Shown piece after piece: positions 43,109-51,373 of a DNA stretch of 64,000 nucleotides (position 1 is its first letter; every line of letters begins with the position of its first letter). The notes under the pieces were generated by a model. The model was not told where the DNA came from, searched no databases, and saw only the letters and a list, made by a program, of their open reading frames with translations. Source of the DNA: Treponema saccharophilum DSM 2985 (GTDB lineage: Bacteria; Spirochaetota; Spirochaetia; Treponematales; Treponemataceae); assembly GCF_000255555.1 (NCBI RefSeq), contig NZ_AGRW01000049.1:1-64000 (forward strand), written 5' to 3'. Made by a program: the position numbers and the translations under genes.

Positions 43109-43127
43109 CGGCTCGCTTTGTTCCATC

Positions 43128-43344
43128 GGGTCGTTCGCTTTTCGTAGCGAGCCGGTGCGGAACATCGTTCCGCCCATTTCAGTGCCTTTCCCTTCCAGGA
43201 AAATTTTCACTTCCAGCGGCGCGGATTTGTTCCGGCGGGTCGTTCGCTTTTCGTGGCGAGCCGGTGCGGAACATCGTTCTGCCCATAAAAGTGCCTTTCC
43301 CTTCCAGAAACAATTCCGCTTCCAGCGGCGCGGATTTGTACTGT
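43128..43344. repeat. Tandem pair of about 109-bp intergenic repeats
   Basis: Units start at 43128 and 43237 (GGGTCGTTCGCTTTTCG). Their first 70 bases and the GCGGCGCGGATTTGT near the end are nearly identical. Each contains a palindrome GCGGAAC-ATC-GTTCCGC (second copy with one change). A partial unit precedes the first. They fill most of the 374-nt spacer 43109-43482, which otherwise holds only the rpsD terminator. Confidence 0.85.
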
Positions 43345-43400
43345 TCAACGCCGATAAAACAACACGGAAAATGGAGAACGCATAAAACGCTCCGGACACA

Positions 43401-43425
43401 AAAAAACCTCCCATGCGGGAGGTTT
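43401..43425 (-). terminator. Terminator of rpsD
   Basis: AAACCTCCC-GCAT-GGGAGGTTT on the minus strand, followed by a T-run (AAAAAAA on plus, about 43400-43406). It lies about 60 nt after the rpsD stop. Confidence 0.88.
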
Positions 43426-43482
43426 CTCTTATAAAAAAGAGAAGAACTTTTCTGGAACCAAACGGTATCCTGAAGAAGCCTA

Positions 43483-44076
43483 TTACTTAGAGTAGTACTC
43501 GACGACCATCTGATCGTTGATTTCTACCGGAATCTCAGCGCGCTGCGGAAGGCGTGTGAGTTTTCCGCAGAAGTTGTCGTCGTCGCGCTCGAGGTACGGA
43601 AGGCGGGCTTTGCTGTCAGAAAGGAAAGCCTTCTTGAACTGCTCGCTTGAGCGTGCCTTCTCGGTCAAAGAAATCGTAGAACCGACCTTCACTGCGTAAG
43701 ACGGGATGTTGACGGATTTTCCATCGACGAGGATGTGCTTGTGGCTGACCATCTGGCGAGCCATGCGGATTGACGAAGCAAGGCCGAGCCTGTAAACGAG
43801 GTTGTCGAGGCGTGTCTCGAGGGAAACCAAGAGCGCAACACCAGTCATTTCCTTTGACTTTGTAGCCTGCTCGAAATAGCGGCGGAGCTGGTTCTCGAGG
43901 ATGTTGTAGTAAGCCTTGACCTTCTGCTTCTCGATGAGGTGAAGACCGTAATCAGATGTCTTCTTTGTCTTCTTGAAAGCTGGGTCGCCTGCCCTGTCCA
44001 ACGCCTTTGGGTTTCCACATACGTTTACACCAAGTCTCCTGCATTCCTTGAAACGCGGATTTCTTCTAGTAGCCAT
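43483..44076 (-). CDS. rpsD: 30S ribosomal protein S4
   Basis: Primary 16S rRNA-binding protein and 30S assembly initiator. The 197-aa protein shows ECRRLGVNVCGNPKALDRAG at the N-terminus and the S4 RNA-binding domain (LETRLDNLVYRLGLASSIRM, ARQMVSHKHILVDGKSVNIP). ATG 44076 follows AAGGAG by 9 nt; the open frame continues upstream 22 codons without coding character. Codon choice is noticeably less G+C-rich than its neighbours, as expected for a highly expressed gene. It stands alone, away from other ribosomal protein genes, with its own promoter and terminator. Confidence 0.97.
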   Translation of the reverse strand: MATRRNPRFKECRRLGVNVCGNPKALDRAGDPAFKKTKKTSDYGLHLIEKQKVKAYYNILENQLRRYFEQATKSKEMTGVALLVSLETRLDNLVYRLGLASSIRMARQMVSHKHILVDGKSVNIPSYAVKVGSTISLTEKARSSEQFKKAFLSDSKARLPYLERDDDNFCGKLTRLPQRAEIPVEINDQMVVEYYSK

Positions 44077-44185
44077 TTTCAAATGCTCCTTAAAAATTTT
44101 TTCACCAAGTCGGTTCTTGCAGCCGCGCGCGAACCTTAACATTGGCTTTCAATGACTGTTAGAGGGAAGCTAATCAGTACCGAAT

Positions 44186-44214
44186 ACTATATCAAAACGC
44201 CGGATTTGAATCAA
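44186..44214 (-). promoter_or_regulatory. Promoter of rpsD
   Basis: Minus-strand TTGATT (44214-44209), 17-nt spacer, TATAGT (44191-44186). The predicted start near 44179 leaves a leader of about 100 nt before the ribosome-binding site, long enough for S4 autoregulation, though I see no recognised S4 leader motif. Confidence 0.75.
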
Positions 44215-44238
44215 CAGCGGCAAAACTGCGCACGGAAT

Positions 44239-44739
44239 CTAGAACAGCGAATCGCCGTCGGCGCCGGATGCGGCGATTTCCTCGTCTATGCAGCCGGAAC
44301 CAATTATGTCGGAGGAATTTTTGAACCGGGATGTCACGATATCGTCTATGGCGTCATCCTCTTCCTTCTGCAGCTGCTTTTTCCATGCCATAACGCGGTG
44401 CTCCCGCAGGTTTTCCAGGACCTTCACCTTCTTCATCGCCTCCCGCATGACGGCGCGCTTCTCCTCGGTGACGAGCTTCGCCTTCGCCAACTCCGCCGCC
44501 ATCTGGTCACGGCGCTGGTCGAGCAGCTTGAAATACTGGTTCACGCCGTAGAGGCTCCTGATATCCGTCATGCCGTCGGCTTCGTGCACGGAAGCGGCGC
44601 GGGCTTGGGCAATCATGTCCATCGTATCCTGAATTTTCCGCTCCTCGGAAACGGCCTTTCCGAGCTCCGTCTGCGCCTGATTCTTTTCGAACTCGCGCAA
44701 ATCGAGTACTTTCTGGAGCGAAAACGAAAAACGCTTCAT
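44239..44739 (-). CDS. fliJ: Flagellar export chaperone FliJ
   Basis: The 166-aa protein is a long coiled coil, starting FSFSLQKVLDLREFEKNQAQ as FliJ proteins do, with heptad-like charge throughout (KLVTEEKRAVMREAMKKVKV). FliJ couples the FliI ATPase to the export gate. It follows fliI by 12 nt and ends the flagellar operon in this window. The acidic tail (IDEEIAASGADGDSLF) is longer than usual. Confidence 0.9.
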   Translation of the reverse strand: MKRFSFSLQKVLDLREFEKNQAQTELGKAVSEERKIQDTMDMIAQARAASVHEADGMTDIRSLYGVNQYFKLLDQRRDQMAAELAKAKLVTEEKRAVMREAMKKVKVLENLREHRVMAWKKQLQKEEDDAIDDIVTSRFKNSSDIIGSGCIDEEIAASGADGDSLF

Positions 44740-44751
44740 ACTGCGCCCCTT

Positions 44752-46212
44752 CTACGAAAGGCTTTTCGAGATGCTCGCGAGGTCGGTGAGCGCAGCCTGC
44801 GAATTCGACTCGGCAACCTCCGCCTTCTTCCTGTTCCGAACCTGCTCCGCGACGCTTTTCCGTATCGACTGCGGGCTCTCGTCGAATTCCTCCTCGGGAA
44901 TCTCTATCTCCGCGAGCGCGCCGAGCTTTCTGAACGTATCCTCGATCGGGCAATGCTCGTATTCCTCCTGCATGAGGAATTCCTCTATGGCGTTGTGCTT
45001 CGCGATTGCCTCGTCAACGTCGGGGCTTGAGCCGCTCTGGTACACGCCCGCCATTATCATCTCTCGGTTCTCCTCGTATATCGAGACGAGACGCGCGACC
45101 TTCGTCGCAGCCTTGAGCGTCATCTTTCCGCTGACGCGGCGGGCAAGACGGCTTATGCTTTTGAGGACATCGACGGCGGGATAGTGCTTGGCCTGCGCAA
45201 GCGCGCGCGAAAGCATTATATGTCCGTCAAGCGTTCCGCGGACTTTATCGGTAATCGGCTCGTCCAAATCGTCGCCGTCGACGAGAACATTGTAGAACGC
45301 GGTTATGGAACCTTTGTCGTTCGTTCCGGTGCGCTCAAGGAGTTTCGGAATCATGTCGAAAACGCTCGGGGGATATCCGCGCTGAGCCGGAGCCTCCCCG
45401 GTTGAAAGACCGATTTCGCGCTGCGCATGGGCAAAGCGCGTCATGTTGTCCATCATCAGCATGACATCCATTCCCTGGTCGCGGAAATATTCGGCAATCG
45501 CGGTCGTCGTATATGCAGCGCGCAGACGGTTGATGGAAGTCGTATCGCTTGTCGCGACGACGACGACGGAGCGCTTCATGCCCTCCTCGCCGAGGTCTCG
45601 GTTTATGAAGTCCATGACCTCGCGACCGCGTTCCCCGATAAGACCGATTACGTTTATGTCGGCATTCGTATTCCGGGCAATCATCGAAAGGAGCGTCGAT
45701 TTTCCGACACCAGAACCCGCGAAAATTCCGAGGCGCTGCCCTTTTCCGCATGAAAGAAGCGAGTCGATGCAGCGCACGCCCGTCACAATTCTCCTGTCGA
45801 CGGGAAGCCTCGTCATCGGATTCGGCGGCGACGCAAGAGCCGGATAATACTCGGACGTGTTGAGGTTTCCCTTTCCGTCGTACGGACGCCCCGTCGCGTC
45901 GATAACGCGCCCGATGAGCTTTCTGCCGACGGGAACCTGAAGGACGTGCCCGGTCGCAACGACCTCGCACCCGACCTCGATTCCCTCCGTCGAGTCGTAC
46001 GCCATCAGCTTGACGATGTGCCCCTCAAGCCCGATAACCTCCGCCATGACAGTCTTGTTCTTTCCGATTCTGATGTTGCAGATTTCGCCAATCATGGAGC
46101 GGGGGCCGCGGCTTTCAATCATAAGCCCCTTTACGGCAGAGACGCTTCCCGTGTAATGGATGGTATCGGTCCGCTTGACTGCGTTCAGATATTTATTGAA
46201 GAACAATTCCAT
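44752..46212 (-). CDS. fliI: Flagellum-specific ATPase FliI
   Basis: Export ATPase that, as a hexamer with FliJ, prepares substrates for the flagellar type III gate. Motifs are Walker A FAGSGVGKSTLLSMIARN (about 165-180), ERGREVMDF, Walker B VMLMMDNMTRFAHAQREIGL, and TGEAPAQRGYPPSVF. The length of 486 aa exceeds the usual 440-450 because of a charged C-terminal tail of about 45 residues (EEEFDESPQSIRKSVAEQVR and beyond), not needed in other FliI. It starts 4 nt after fliH. Confidence 0.96.
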   Translation of the reverse strand: MELFFNKYLNAVKRTDTIHYTGSVSAVKGLMIESRGPRSMIGEICNIRIGKNKTVMAEVIGLEGHIVKLMAYDSTEGIEVGCEVVATGHVLQVPVGRKLIGRVIDATGRPYDGKGNLNTSEYYPALASPPNPMTRLPVDRRIVTGVRCIDSLLSCGKGQRLGIFAGSGVGKSTLLSMIARNTNADINVIGLIGERGREVMDFINRDLGEEGMKRSVVVVATSDTTSINRLRAAYTTTAIAEYFRDQGMDVMLMMDNMTRFAHAQREIGLSTGEAPAQRGYPPSVFDMIPKLLERTGTNDKGSITAFYNVLVDGDDLDEPITDKVRGTLDGHIMLSRALAQAKHYPAVDVLKSISRLARRVSGKMTLKAATKVARLVSIYEENREMIMAGVYQSGSSPDVDEAIAKHNAIEEFLMQEEYEHCPIEDTFRKLGALAEIEIPEEEFDESPQSIRKSVAEQVRNRKKAEVAESNSQAALTDLASISKSLS

Positions 46213-46216
46213 TCAT

Positions 46217-47152
46217 TCACGCCTCGGAGACAACGGAATCTGACTTGACCATGCTTTTGACAGGGGAAATTTCCAGAATCTTCGTCTCAAGCTCAGAAAG
46301 CTGGCTCGTAATCCGCGCATCAATCGCGCCGAAGTCGGTCTCGACGATACAGCCGCCCTTATCGACGGTCGAATCCTCAAGAACGGTGATTCCCTTGACG
46401 TTCTCAACCTGCTTGATGAAATCCTGAATATGCTCGGTCGTGAGCTTGACGTCCGCAAGGTTCACGCGCAACGTAACGTCGCCGCGCCCCTTGACCTTCT
46501 TGAGCGCCTGCAGAACGTTCGCCATGACGACGCTCTTCTGGTTCTCCGAGATTATCTTTACGACCTTGCGCGTCATCAGGACGACAAGCTCGACAATCTG
46601 CTGCTCGGTCTCGCTGAGGATTTCCTCCCTGCGGGCCATGACGGACTCAAGAATCTTGTGCGTGCGCTCGACAAGGCGGGAAACCTCGTCGTAGCCGCTC
46701 TTGTATCCTTCCTCGCGCCCCTTGTCGTACCCTTCCTTGTAGGCGTTCTTGCTGACGTCATCCTGGTCGCTGGCGGCCTGCGCCTTTATCTTAGCCGCCT
46801 CCTCCTGCGCTTTCCTGATGATTTCCTTCGCCTCGTTCTCCGCATCGTTGCGTATAACCTGCGCCTGGTCAGTCTGGCGCTTCACTTCCGCGAACGCAGC
46901 TTCCTCGGCTTTCTTTATTATGTCGTCGGCCTCGTTCTGGGCGTCGAGGAGCATCTGCTGCTTCTCCGATTCCCACTGAACCTTGTATTCCTCCGCCTCC
47001 CGACGGAGATCGTCGGCAGTCGGCCCCGTATATTCGGGAACATCAACGACAGGCTCTTCCTCTACTGGAGTGTAGAATTCATGGACGAGCTTCAGCTGAA
47101 AGTCGCCCTCCTTTGCTTTGAGTTCAAAAGGTTGAAATAAATTTTTTGCCAC
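46217..47152 (-). CDS. fliH: Flagellar export apparatus regulator FliH
   Basis: Negative regulator and stator-like partner of FliI. The start is GTG 47152 with CGGAG 7 nt upstream. The 311-aa protein has an N-terminal extension (FELKAKEGDFQLKLVHEFYT), a very long Glu/Ala/Lys coiled coil (about 50-150), the glycine-rich AYKEGYDKGREEGYKSGYDE repeat, and a C-terminal V-ATPase E-like domain with TLRVNLADVKLTTEHIQDFI and GGCIVETDFGAIDARITSQL. It is separated from fliG by 162 nt containing hairpins, the largest gap in the operon. Confidence 0.93.
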   Translation of the reverse strand: MAKNLFQPFELKAKEGDFQLKLVHEFYTPVEEEPVVDVPEYTGPTADDLRREAEEYKVQWESEKQQMLLDAQNEADDIIKKAEEAAFAEVKRQTDQAQVIRNDAENEAKEIIRKAQEEAAKIKAQAASDQDDVSKNAYKEGYDKGREEGYKSGYDEVSRLVERTHKILESVMARREEILSETEQQIVELVVLMTRKVVKIISENQKSVVMANVLQALKKVKGRGDVTLRVNLADVKLTTEHIQDFIKQVENVKGITVLEDSTVDKGGCIVETDFGAIDARITSQLSELETKILEISPVKSMVKSDSVVSEA

Positions 47153-47187
47153 GATTTTGCTCCGACTTCCCCGATTTTTCTATAAAA

Positions 47188-47219
47188 GGGAGCCTCCCGA
47201 AACACCCGCCTCCGGAGGC
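47188..47219 (-). promoter_or_regulatory. Hairpins in the fliG-fliH spacer
   Basis: Minus strand: a GCCTCCGGAGGC palindrome (47219-47208), then GGGAG-G-CTCCC (47198-47188) followed by TTTTATAG. The second looks like a weak terminator or attenuator inside the operon. Nothing else is seen in 47153-47314; a 63-codon frame there has no ribosome-binding site. Confidence 0.45.
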
Positions 47220-47314
47220 AACATTTAAAATGCGAGTCGGAAAACGCAGGCTTTCCGCGGCTTCCAACCCGACGGCACCCACGGAAATTCCGTGAACTGC
47301 CATAAACAAGAACA

Positions 47315-48376
47315 TCAGACGACCATCTCGTCCTCGCCGGAACGGGCGATGACAATCTCGCCGGCCTCCTCCAGACGACGGATGGTCGAGACGATTTTCT
47401 GCTGAATTTCCTCGACATCCTTCAAGCGGACAGGCCCCATGAACTCCATCTCCTCGCGGAGCATCGAGCTTGAGCGCTTCGACATATTCTTGAATATCTT
47501 GTCCTGAACTTCCGTATCGACATTCTTGAGAGCCTTCGCAAGGTCGGCGTTGTCCACCTCGCGCAGAACTTTCTGAATCGAGCGGTCGTCGAGAAGGACG
47601 ATATCCTCGAACACGAACATGCGCTTCTTGATTTCCTCCGCCAAATCCGGATCGTCCTCCTCCAAAGCCTCGATGATTGCCTTTTCGGAAGTGCGGTCGA
47701 TGACGTTGAGGATATCGACGATTGCCTGCGTACCGCCGGCAGCGGTGTAGTCCTCGCTCGAAAGCGTCGAGAGCTTTTTCTCGAGGACGCGCTCTATCTC
47801 GCGGAGAACATCCGGCGACGTGCGGTCCATAGTCGCGAGGCGCTTGGAAACCTCAGGCTGAATCTCTGCCGGAAGGTTCTGGAGGATTGCCGCCGCCTTG
47901 ACCGGCTCAAGATAAGCGAGGATAAGCGCTATCGTCTGCGGATACTCCTGCTGGATGAAGTTGAGGAGGTGCGCCGGATCCTGTCTTCTTATCGCGTCGA
48001 ACGGGCGCACCTGAAGGCTCGACGTAAGCCTGTTGATGATGTCTATTGCCTTCTGGCTTCCGAGCGACTTTTCAAGAAGCTCGCGCGCGTAATCGATACC
48101 GCCGGTCGTGATGAAATTCTGGGCGTTCATAAGCTCCTGGAATTCCTCAAGAACCTGGTCCTTGAAATCCGCCTCGACGGTCTCCAACCTCGCTATCTCA
48201 AAAGTGAGGGCCTCAACCTCGTCCTCGCGAAGGTGCTTCATTATCTCCGACGAAACATCCGAGCCAAGTGAAACGAGGAAAATCGCGGCTTTTGTTCTGC
48301 CCGAGAGACTCTTATAATCCTTTACGCCGCCTTTCTTCCCGCCGCTTGACTTCGCAGCCCCTTTTGAATCCGCCAT
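47315..48376 (-). CDS. fliG: Flagellar motor switch protein FliG
   Basis: C-ring protein that transmits stator torque. In 353 aa it has the N-domain (LSGRTKAAIFLVSLGSDVSS), the EHPQTIALIL-type middle motif written EYPQTIALILAYLEPVKAAA, and the C-terminal torque helix (FVFEDIVLLDDRSIQKVLRE) with the charged residues of FliG-C. ATG 48376 follows GAGGAG by 5 nt; GTG 48382 is rejected since it overlaps that site. It starts 3 nt after the small FliG/FliF-like gene. Spirochaetes usually carry two fliG genes; this operon copy corresponds to FliG2, the motor FliG. Confidence 0.95.
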   Translation of the reverse strand: MADSKGAAKSSGGKKGGVKDYKSLSGRTKAAIFLVSLGSDVSSEIMKHLREDEVEALTFEIARLETVEADFKDQVLEEFQELMNAQNFITTGGIDYARELLEKSLGSQKAIDIINRLTSSLQVRPFDAIRRQDPAHLLNFIQQEYPQTIALILAYLEPVKAAAILQNLPAEIQPEVSKRLATMDRTSPDVLREIERVLEKKLSTLSSEDYTAAGGTQAIVDILNVIDRTSEKAIIEALEEDDPDLAEEIKKRMFVFEDIVLLDDRSIQKVLREVDNADLAKALKNVDTEVQDKIFKNMSKRSSSMLREEMEFMGPVRLKDVEEIQQKIVSTIRRLEEAGEIVIARSGEDEMVV

Positions 48377-48378
48377 TG

Positions 48379-48741
48379 TCACTCCTCCCTCATCCAGGCA
48401 CTCAACGCACTCGCAATCGAGTCAGGATTCTGATTTATGTATTCACGCAGTTTGCTGTTCTTTCCGCTCATGGAATTCATCTCCTCCGCTATTTCCTTGT
48501 CGGAGCGGACGGGAGCCGCTATTCCCCGCTTCACCCCGAAGCGGTTCGCCTCCTCAAGGACGCGAATCTCGCTTTCGATGCCGACCGTTCCGAGAAGGCC
48601 GACGGCATTGAACAGCTTCGCCTTCTCCTGCTCGGAAAGGAACGAAAGAACTTTGTCCGTGTTGAACGAACCAAGTTCCGTTATGAGAATCGCCGCCTTC
48701 TCAAGTCCCGAAAGCTCGGGAACCTTTATGAATTCGCTCAT
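48379..48741 (-). CDS. Small FliG N-domain-like protein with a FliF-like C-terminal tail (120 aa)
   Basis: Residues 10-70 (LSGLEKAAILITELGS, then VLSFLSEQEKAKLF, LGTVGIESEIRVLEE) match the first domain of the neighbouring FliG (LSGRTKAAIFLVSLGS, LREDEVEALTF, LETV, VLEE). Residues 101-120 (YINQNPDSIASALSAWMREE) match the last residues of FliF (AKEHPDEVAMLIRTWLMDDN), the part of FliF that binds FliG. It starts at ATG 48741 with TGATG overlap of the fliF stop and ends 3 nt before fliG, so expression at MS/C-ring stoichiometry by coupling is likely. I know of no named gene at this position; an MS-ring/C-ring adaptor is my inference. Full-length, not a pseudogene. Confidence 0.8.
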   Translation of the reverse strand: MSEFIKVPELSGLEKAAILITELGSFNTDKVLSFLSEQEKAKLFNAVGLLGTVGIESEIRVLEEANRFGVKRGIAAPVRSDKEIAEEMNSMSGKNSKLREYINQNPDSIASALSAWMREE

Positions 48742-50450
48742 CAGTTGTTGTCATCCATGAGCCATGTCCTGATGAGCATAGCGACCTCGTCAGGATGCTC
48801 TTTCGCCATGGCAATCGCGTTCTCCTGAAGTTCCGCGCGCTTGCGCTCCTCCACCGACATCGTGACCTGCATGTCCGAATCCTTCGCTTCCCAAAGCGCC
48901 TTCTCGCGCTCCGCCTGCTGCCGCCTGAGGATTTCCTCCTCGCGGAGCCGCTTGCGCCTCTCGATTTCCCGGGAGATGAAGCGGAAGACGATGAACGCGA
49001 TGAGGATGACGAGAATGCCGCCGAGGACAATCATTATCATCTTCTTCCTGTTCTGCTTCGCGAAGTATTCTTCCTCAAGCTTGTCGAACTCGTCGTCGCG
49101 GTCATGCTGGATGCTCGTAACCTCAACCCTGTCGCCGCGCAGCTTGTCGTAGCCGATGGCGCTCTGAACGTACTGCACCGCCTGCTCAAGCTCCTCGGCA
49201 GGAACGGGGGTGTACTTCCAGTCTATGTGCCCGTCCTCCGTTATGACGTAGCGGTGGTTCTTGTCGTACGACGCGCGCCATTTTCCGTCGATGTTGACGG
49301 CGACCGTTATGCGGCCCGGCTGCGAATGTATGATTTCGTGGCGCTGCTCCGTGTTGATTACGTTGTTCTGCGTGACGCCCGTCTGCTCGTACTCGCCGAT
49401 AACGTTCGACATGTCGCTGTATGTCGGAGGATTGTTTCCCGCCGCGCCCGCAGGCCCGTTCGGATTGAATCCTGTTCCGGTGAATTTGTTCGTTATCGTC
49501 TGGCTCGAAAGCGGCAGATAATCGCGCGTCTCACGCGTGTTGTAAGGCTTCTCAGGGTCCTGCGGCGAAACCTCGACAGGCGTGTATATCGTCTTGTCGC
49601 TCACCGCCTCGGACATGTTCCACTCAATCGTGACCTGAAGGTCGCGCACGCGGTCAGCCTTGAATATCGACTGCAGCGCCTTGAGAACCTTCGCGCGCAC
49701 GGTCATCTCGTGGTTGTTGCGGAGCTTCTGCTCGCGCTCCGCGAGGGAAAGCTTGTCGAGCGCGGCAAGCCCCTTGAAATCGTTCAGCACGACGCCGTCG
49801 ATGCTCGCAATCGTTATGTAATCCTCCGTCAGCCCGACTATCGAATGGAGGAGGATTTTCTGAACGGTCTGGACTTTCTTGCTTCCCGGCGCCATATCGC
49901 ACCCGGGCTTGAAAGTGAGGATGACGTTCGCGGAGACCGGCTTCTGCGTCTCCGTGAAAAGAGAATCCGGCGGGAACCCAATTTCCACGTCCGCGTTCGC
50001 GACATCCGCAAGCGCCTCGATATGGCGCTCGACGGACCGCTTTATGGCGAGGTTCTTGTTGTTCTCCCGCTCGAAATCGGTCATCGAATACTGGCCGACG
50101 TTGAGGAACGCCCACTGGCTAGTTCCCTTCGGAAGCAAATCCTCGTCCGCAAGGACGTTCATCATGCGAACGCGCGTCTGCTCATCGGGAACGATTATCT
50201 TTCCGTTGACGACGCTGTACTTTACGCCCGCCGAGTCGAGCCTGAACAGGATTGCATCGCGCTCATCCTGATTCGTTATCTCAGTGTTCAGAAGCGGCAC
50301 GCCTGCCGGAGAGCGCGACGTATTCACCAAGAAAAAGACGACGACGCCGACCGCCACGACAATACCGATGAGAACAAGTTTCTGAACTATGGACCATTTG
50401 GACCACAATTCCTTAAATTTAGCTGCGGTTTTCTTGAACCATTCGTTCAT
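48741..50450 (-). CDS. fliF: Flagellar MS-ring protein FliF
   Basis: Forms the membrane-embedded MS ring. The 569-aa protein has a first membrane helix (LVLIGIVVAVGVVVFFLV, about 25-43), a periplasmic ring-building region with 'TSQWAFLNVGQYSMTDFE' and VERHIEALADVANADVEIGF, an extended beta-collar segment (about 290-370), a second membrane helix (MIMIVLGGILVILIAFIVF, about 470-490), and a cytoplasmic tail ending EHPDEVAMLIRTWLMDDNN, the FliG-binding site. It starts 36 nt after fliE. Confidence 0.96.
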   Translation of the reverse strand: MNEWFKKTAAKFKELWSKWSIVQKLVLIGIVVAVGVVVFFLVNTSRSPAGVPLLNTEITNQDERDAILFRLDSAGVKYSVVNGKIIVPDEQTRVRMMNVLADEDLLPKGTSQWAFLNVGQYSMTDFERENNKNLAIKRSVERHIEALADVANADVEIGFPPDSLFTETQKPVSANVILTFKPGCDMAPGSKKVQTVQKILLHSIVGLTEDYITIASIDGVVLNDFKGLAALDKLSLAEREQKLRNNHEMTVRAKVLKALQSIFKADRVRDLQVTIEWNMSEAVSDKTIYTPVEVSPQDPEKPYNTRETRDYLPLSSQTITNKFTGTGFNPNGPAGAAGNNPPTYSDMSNVIGEYEQTGVTQNNVINTEQRHEIIHSQPGRITVAVNIDGKWRASYDKNHRYVITEDGHIDWKYTPVPAEELEQAVQYVQSAIGYDKLRGDRVEVTSIQHDRDDEFDKLEEEYFAKQNRKKMIMIVLGGILVILIAFIVFRFISREIERRKRLREEEILRRQQAEREKALWEAKDSDMQVTMSVEERKRAELQENAIAMAKEHPDEVAMLIRTWLMDDNN

Positions 50451-50486
50451 CTATCCCTCCCGAGAACGAACAAAATACTTTTTGAA

Positions 50487-50843
50487 TTAGCGGTTGGTTG
50501 AAAGCTCGTTCCAACCAGAAACGACACGGTCGATGACAGTCTGCGCGAGCGAGAGCGACATCTGCGCCTTCGCCATAGCCGTCGTAATCTCATGGACGTC
50601 GACAGAATCGGGGTCGGTTATGAACTGCTCCGTCTTCCTGTTCACATCGAGCTGCTGCTCGTTCATCTCGCCGACAGCCTTGACGAGGAAAGACTCGAAG
50701 CTTCCCTCCTTCACCTTCGACGGCTCGTCCGCCGCTTTTTCCTGTCCCGGAATTATATTCGAAATTCCGGCGACGCCGGCATGTGCCTGATTTGTCCTAA
50801 GCAGCGCCGGCGCGCTGACCATGTTCATGTTCGCCATCTGCAT
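50487..50843 (-). CDS. fliE: Flagellar hook-basal body protein FliE
   Basis: Rod adaptor joining MS ring and FlgB. The 118-aa protein has the conserved C-terminal half: SFESFLVKAVGEMNEQQLDV, DVHEITTAMAKAQMSLSLAQ, VIDRVVSGWNELS. The N-terminus is longer than in enterobacteria. ATG 50843 follows GAGGAG by about 9 nt; ATG 50834 is possible. It starts 44 nt after flgC. Confidence 0.94.
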   Translation of the reverse strand: MQMANMNMVSAPALLRTNQAHAGVAGISNIIPGQEKAADEPSKVKEGSFESFLVKAVGEMNEQQLDVNRKTEQFITDPDSVDVHEITTAMAKAQMSLSLAQTVIDRVVSGWNELSTNR

Positions 50844-50886
50844 ATATCAACTCTCCTCGATTATCAAAAAAAAACACGGAACCGGC

Positions 50887-51348
50887 TCAGCTCCGCCCGA
50901 TGTCCAGCGCGGAGCCGAACATCTCCTTCGCCCCCTGAACGACAGTCGCGTTCGCCTCGTAGGCGCGCGATGCGGAGATAAGGTTCACCATCTCCTCGAC
51001 GATGTTCACGTTCGGGTACTCGACATATCCCTTGTTCGGGCCGCTCTGTATCGCGTCGGGATGCTGCGGGTCGTAGACGAGCCGCCCCTGCGACGTGTCC
51101 TTCGATATGGTTTTCACGCGGACACCCTTTCCCGGGCCGTTGTCCATGTCTTCGTTCACGAAAGGAAGCCTCCACGTCGGGTTGTCGGACGCGACAGGCT
51201 CGAATATGACTTCCGATTTCTTGAACGCGCCGCCTTCCGGAGTCCGCGTCGTCGATGCGTTCGCGATATTGTTAGATATGACATCCGTGCGGAGGCGCTC
51301 CGCGCTCATTCCTGTCGCCGCTATGTTTATGGAAGTGAACATTCCCAT
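50887..51348 (-). CDS. flgC: Flagellar proximal rod protein FlgC
   Basis: Rod subunit of 153 aa. The N-terminal rod motif is INIAATGMSAERLRTDVISN followed by NIANASTTRT, and the C-terminal motif is NVNIVEEMVNLISASRAYEA. ATG 51348 follows GAGAGG by 9 nt; the in-frame TTG at 51366 is rejected. It follows flgB by 25 nt. Confidence 0.95.
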   Translation of the reverse strand: MGMFTSINIAATGMSAERLRTDVISNNIANASTTRTPEGGAFKKSEVIFEPVASDNPTWRLPFVNEDMDNGPGKGVRVKTISKDTSQGRLVYDPQHPDAIQSGPNKGYVEYPNVNIVEEMVNLISASRAYEANATVVQGAKEMFGSALDIGRS

Positions 51349-51373
51349 ACTAAAAACCTCTCTCAATCAAGCG

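Noticed and set aside
42969-43385. Frame reading through the 109-bp repeats after the PBP gene
   Set aside because: It begins inside the PBP gene in another frame and owes its length to the stop-free tandem repeat; no start signal.
47124-47315. 63-codon minus-strand frame in the fliG-fliH spacer
   Set aside because: No ribosome-binding site; it begins at the end of fliG, overlaps fliH out of frame and covers the hairpins.
48379-48741. The small FliG-like gene as a decayed fliG fragment
   Set aside because: It is intact, tightly coupled to both neighbours and has its own conserved-looking C-terminal tail, unlike a remnant.
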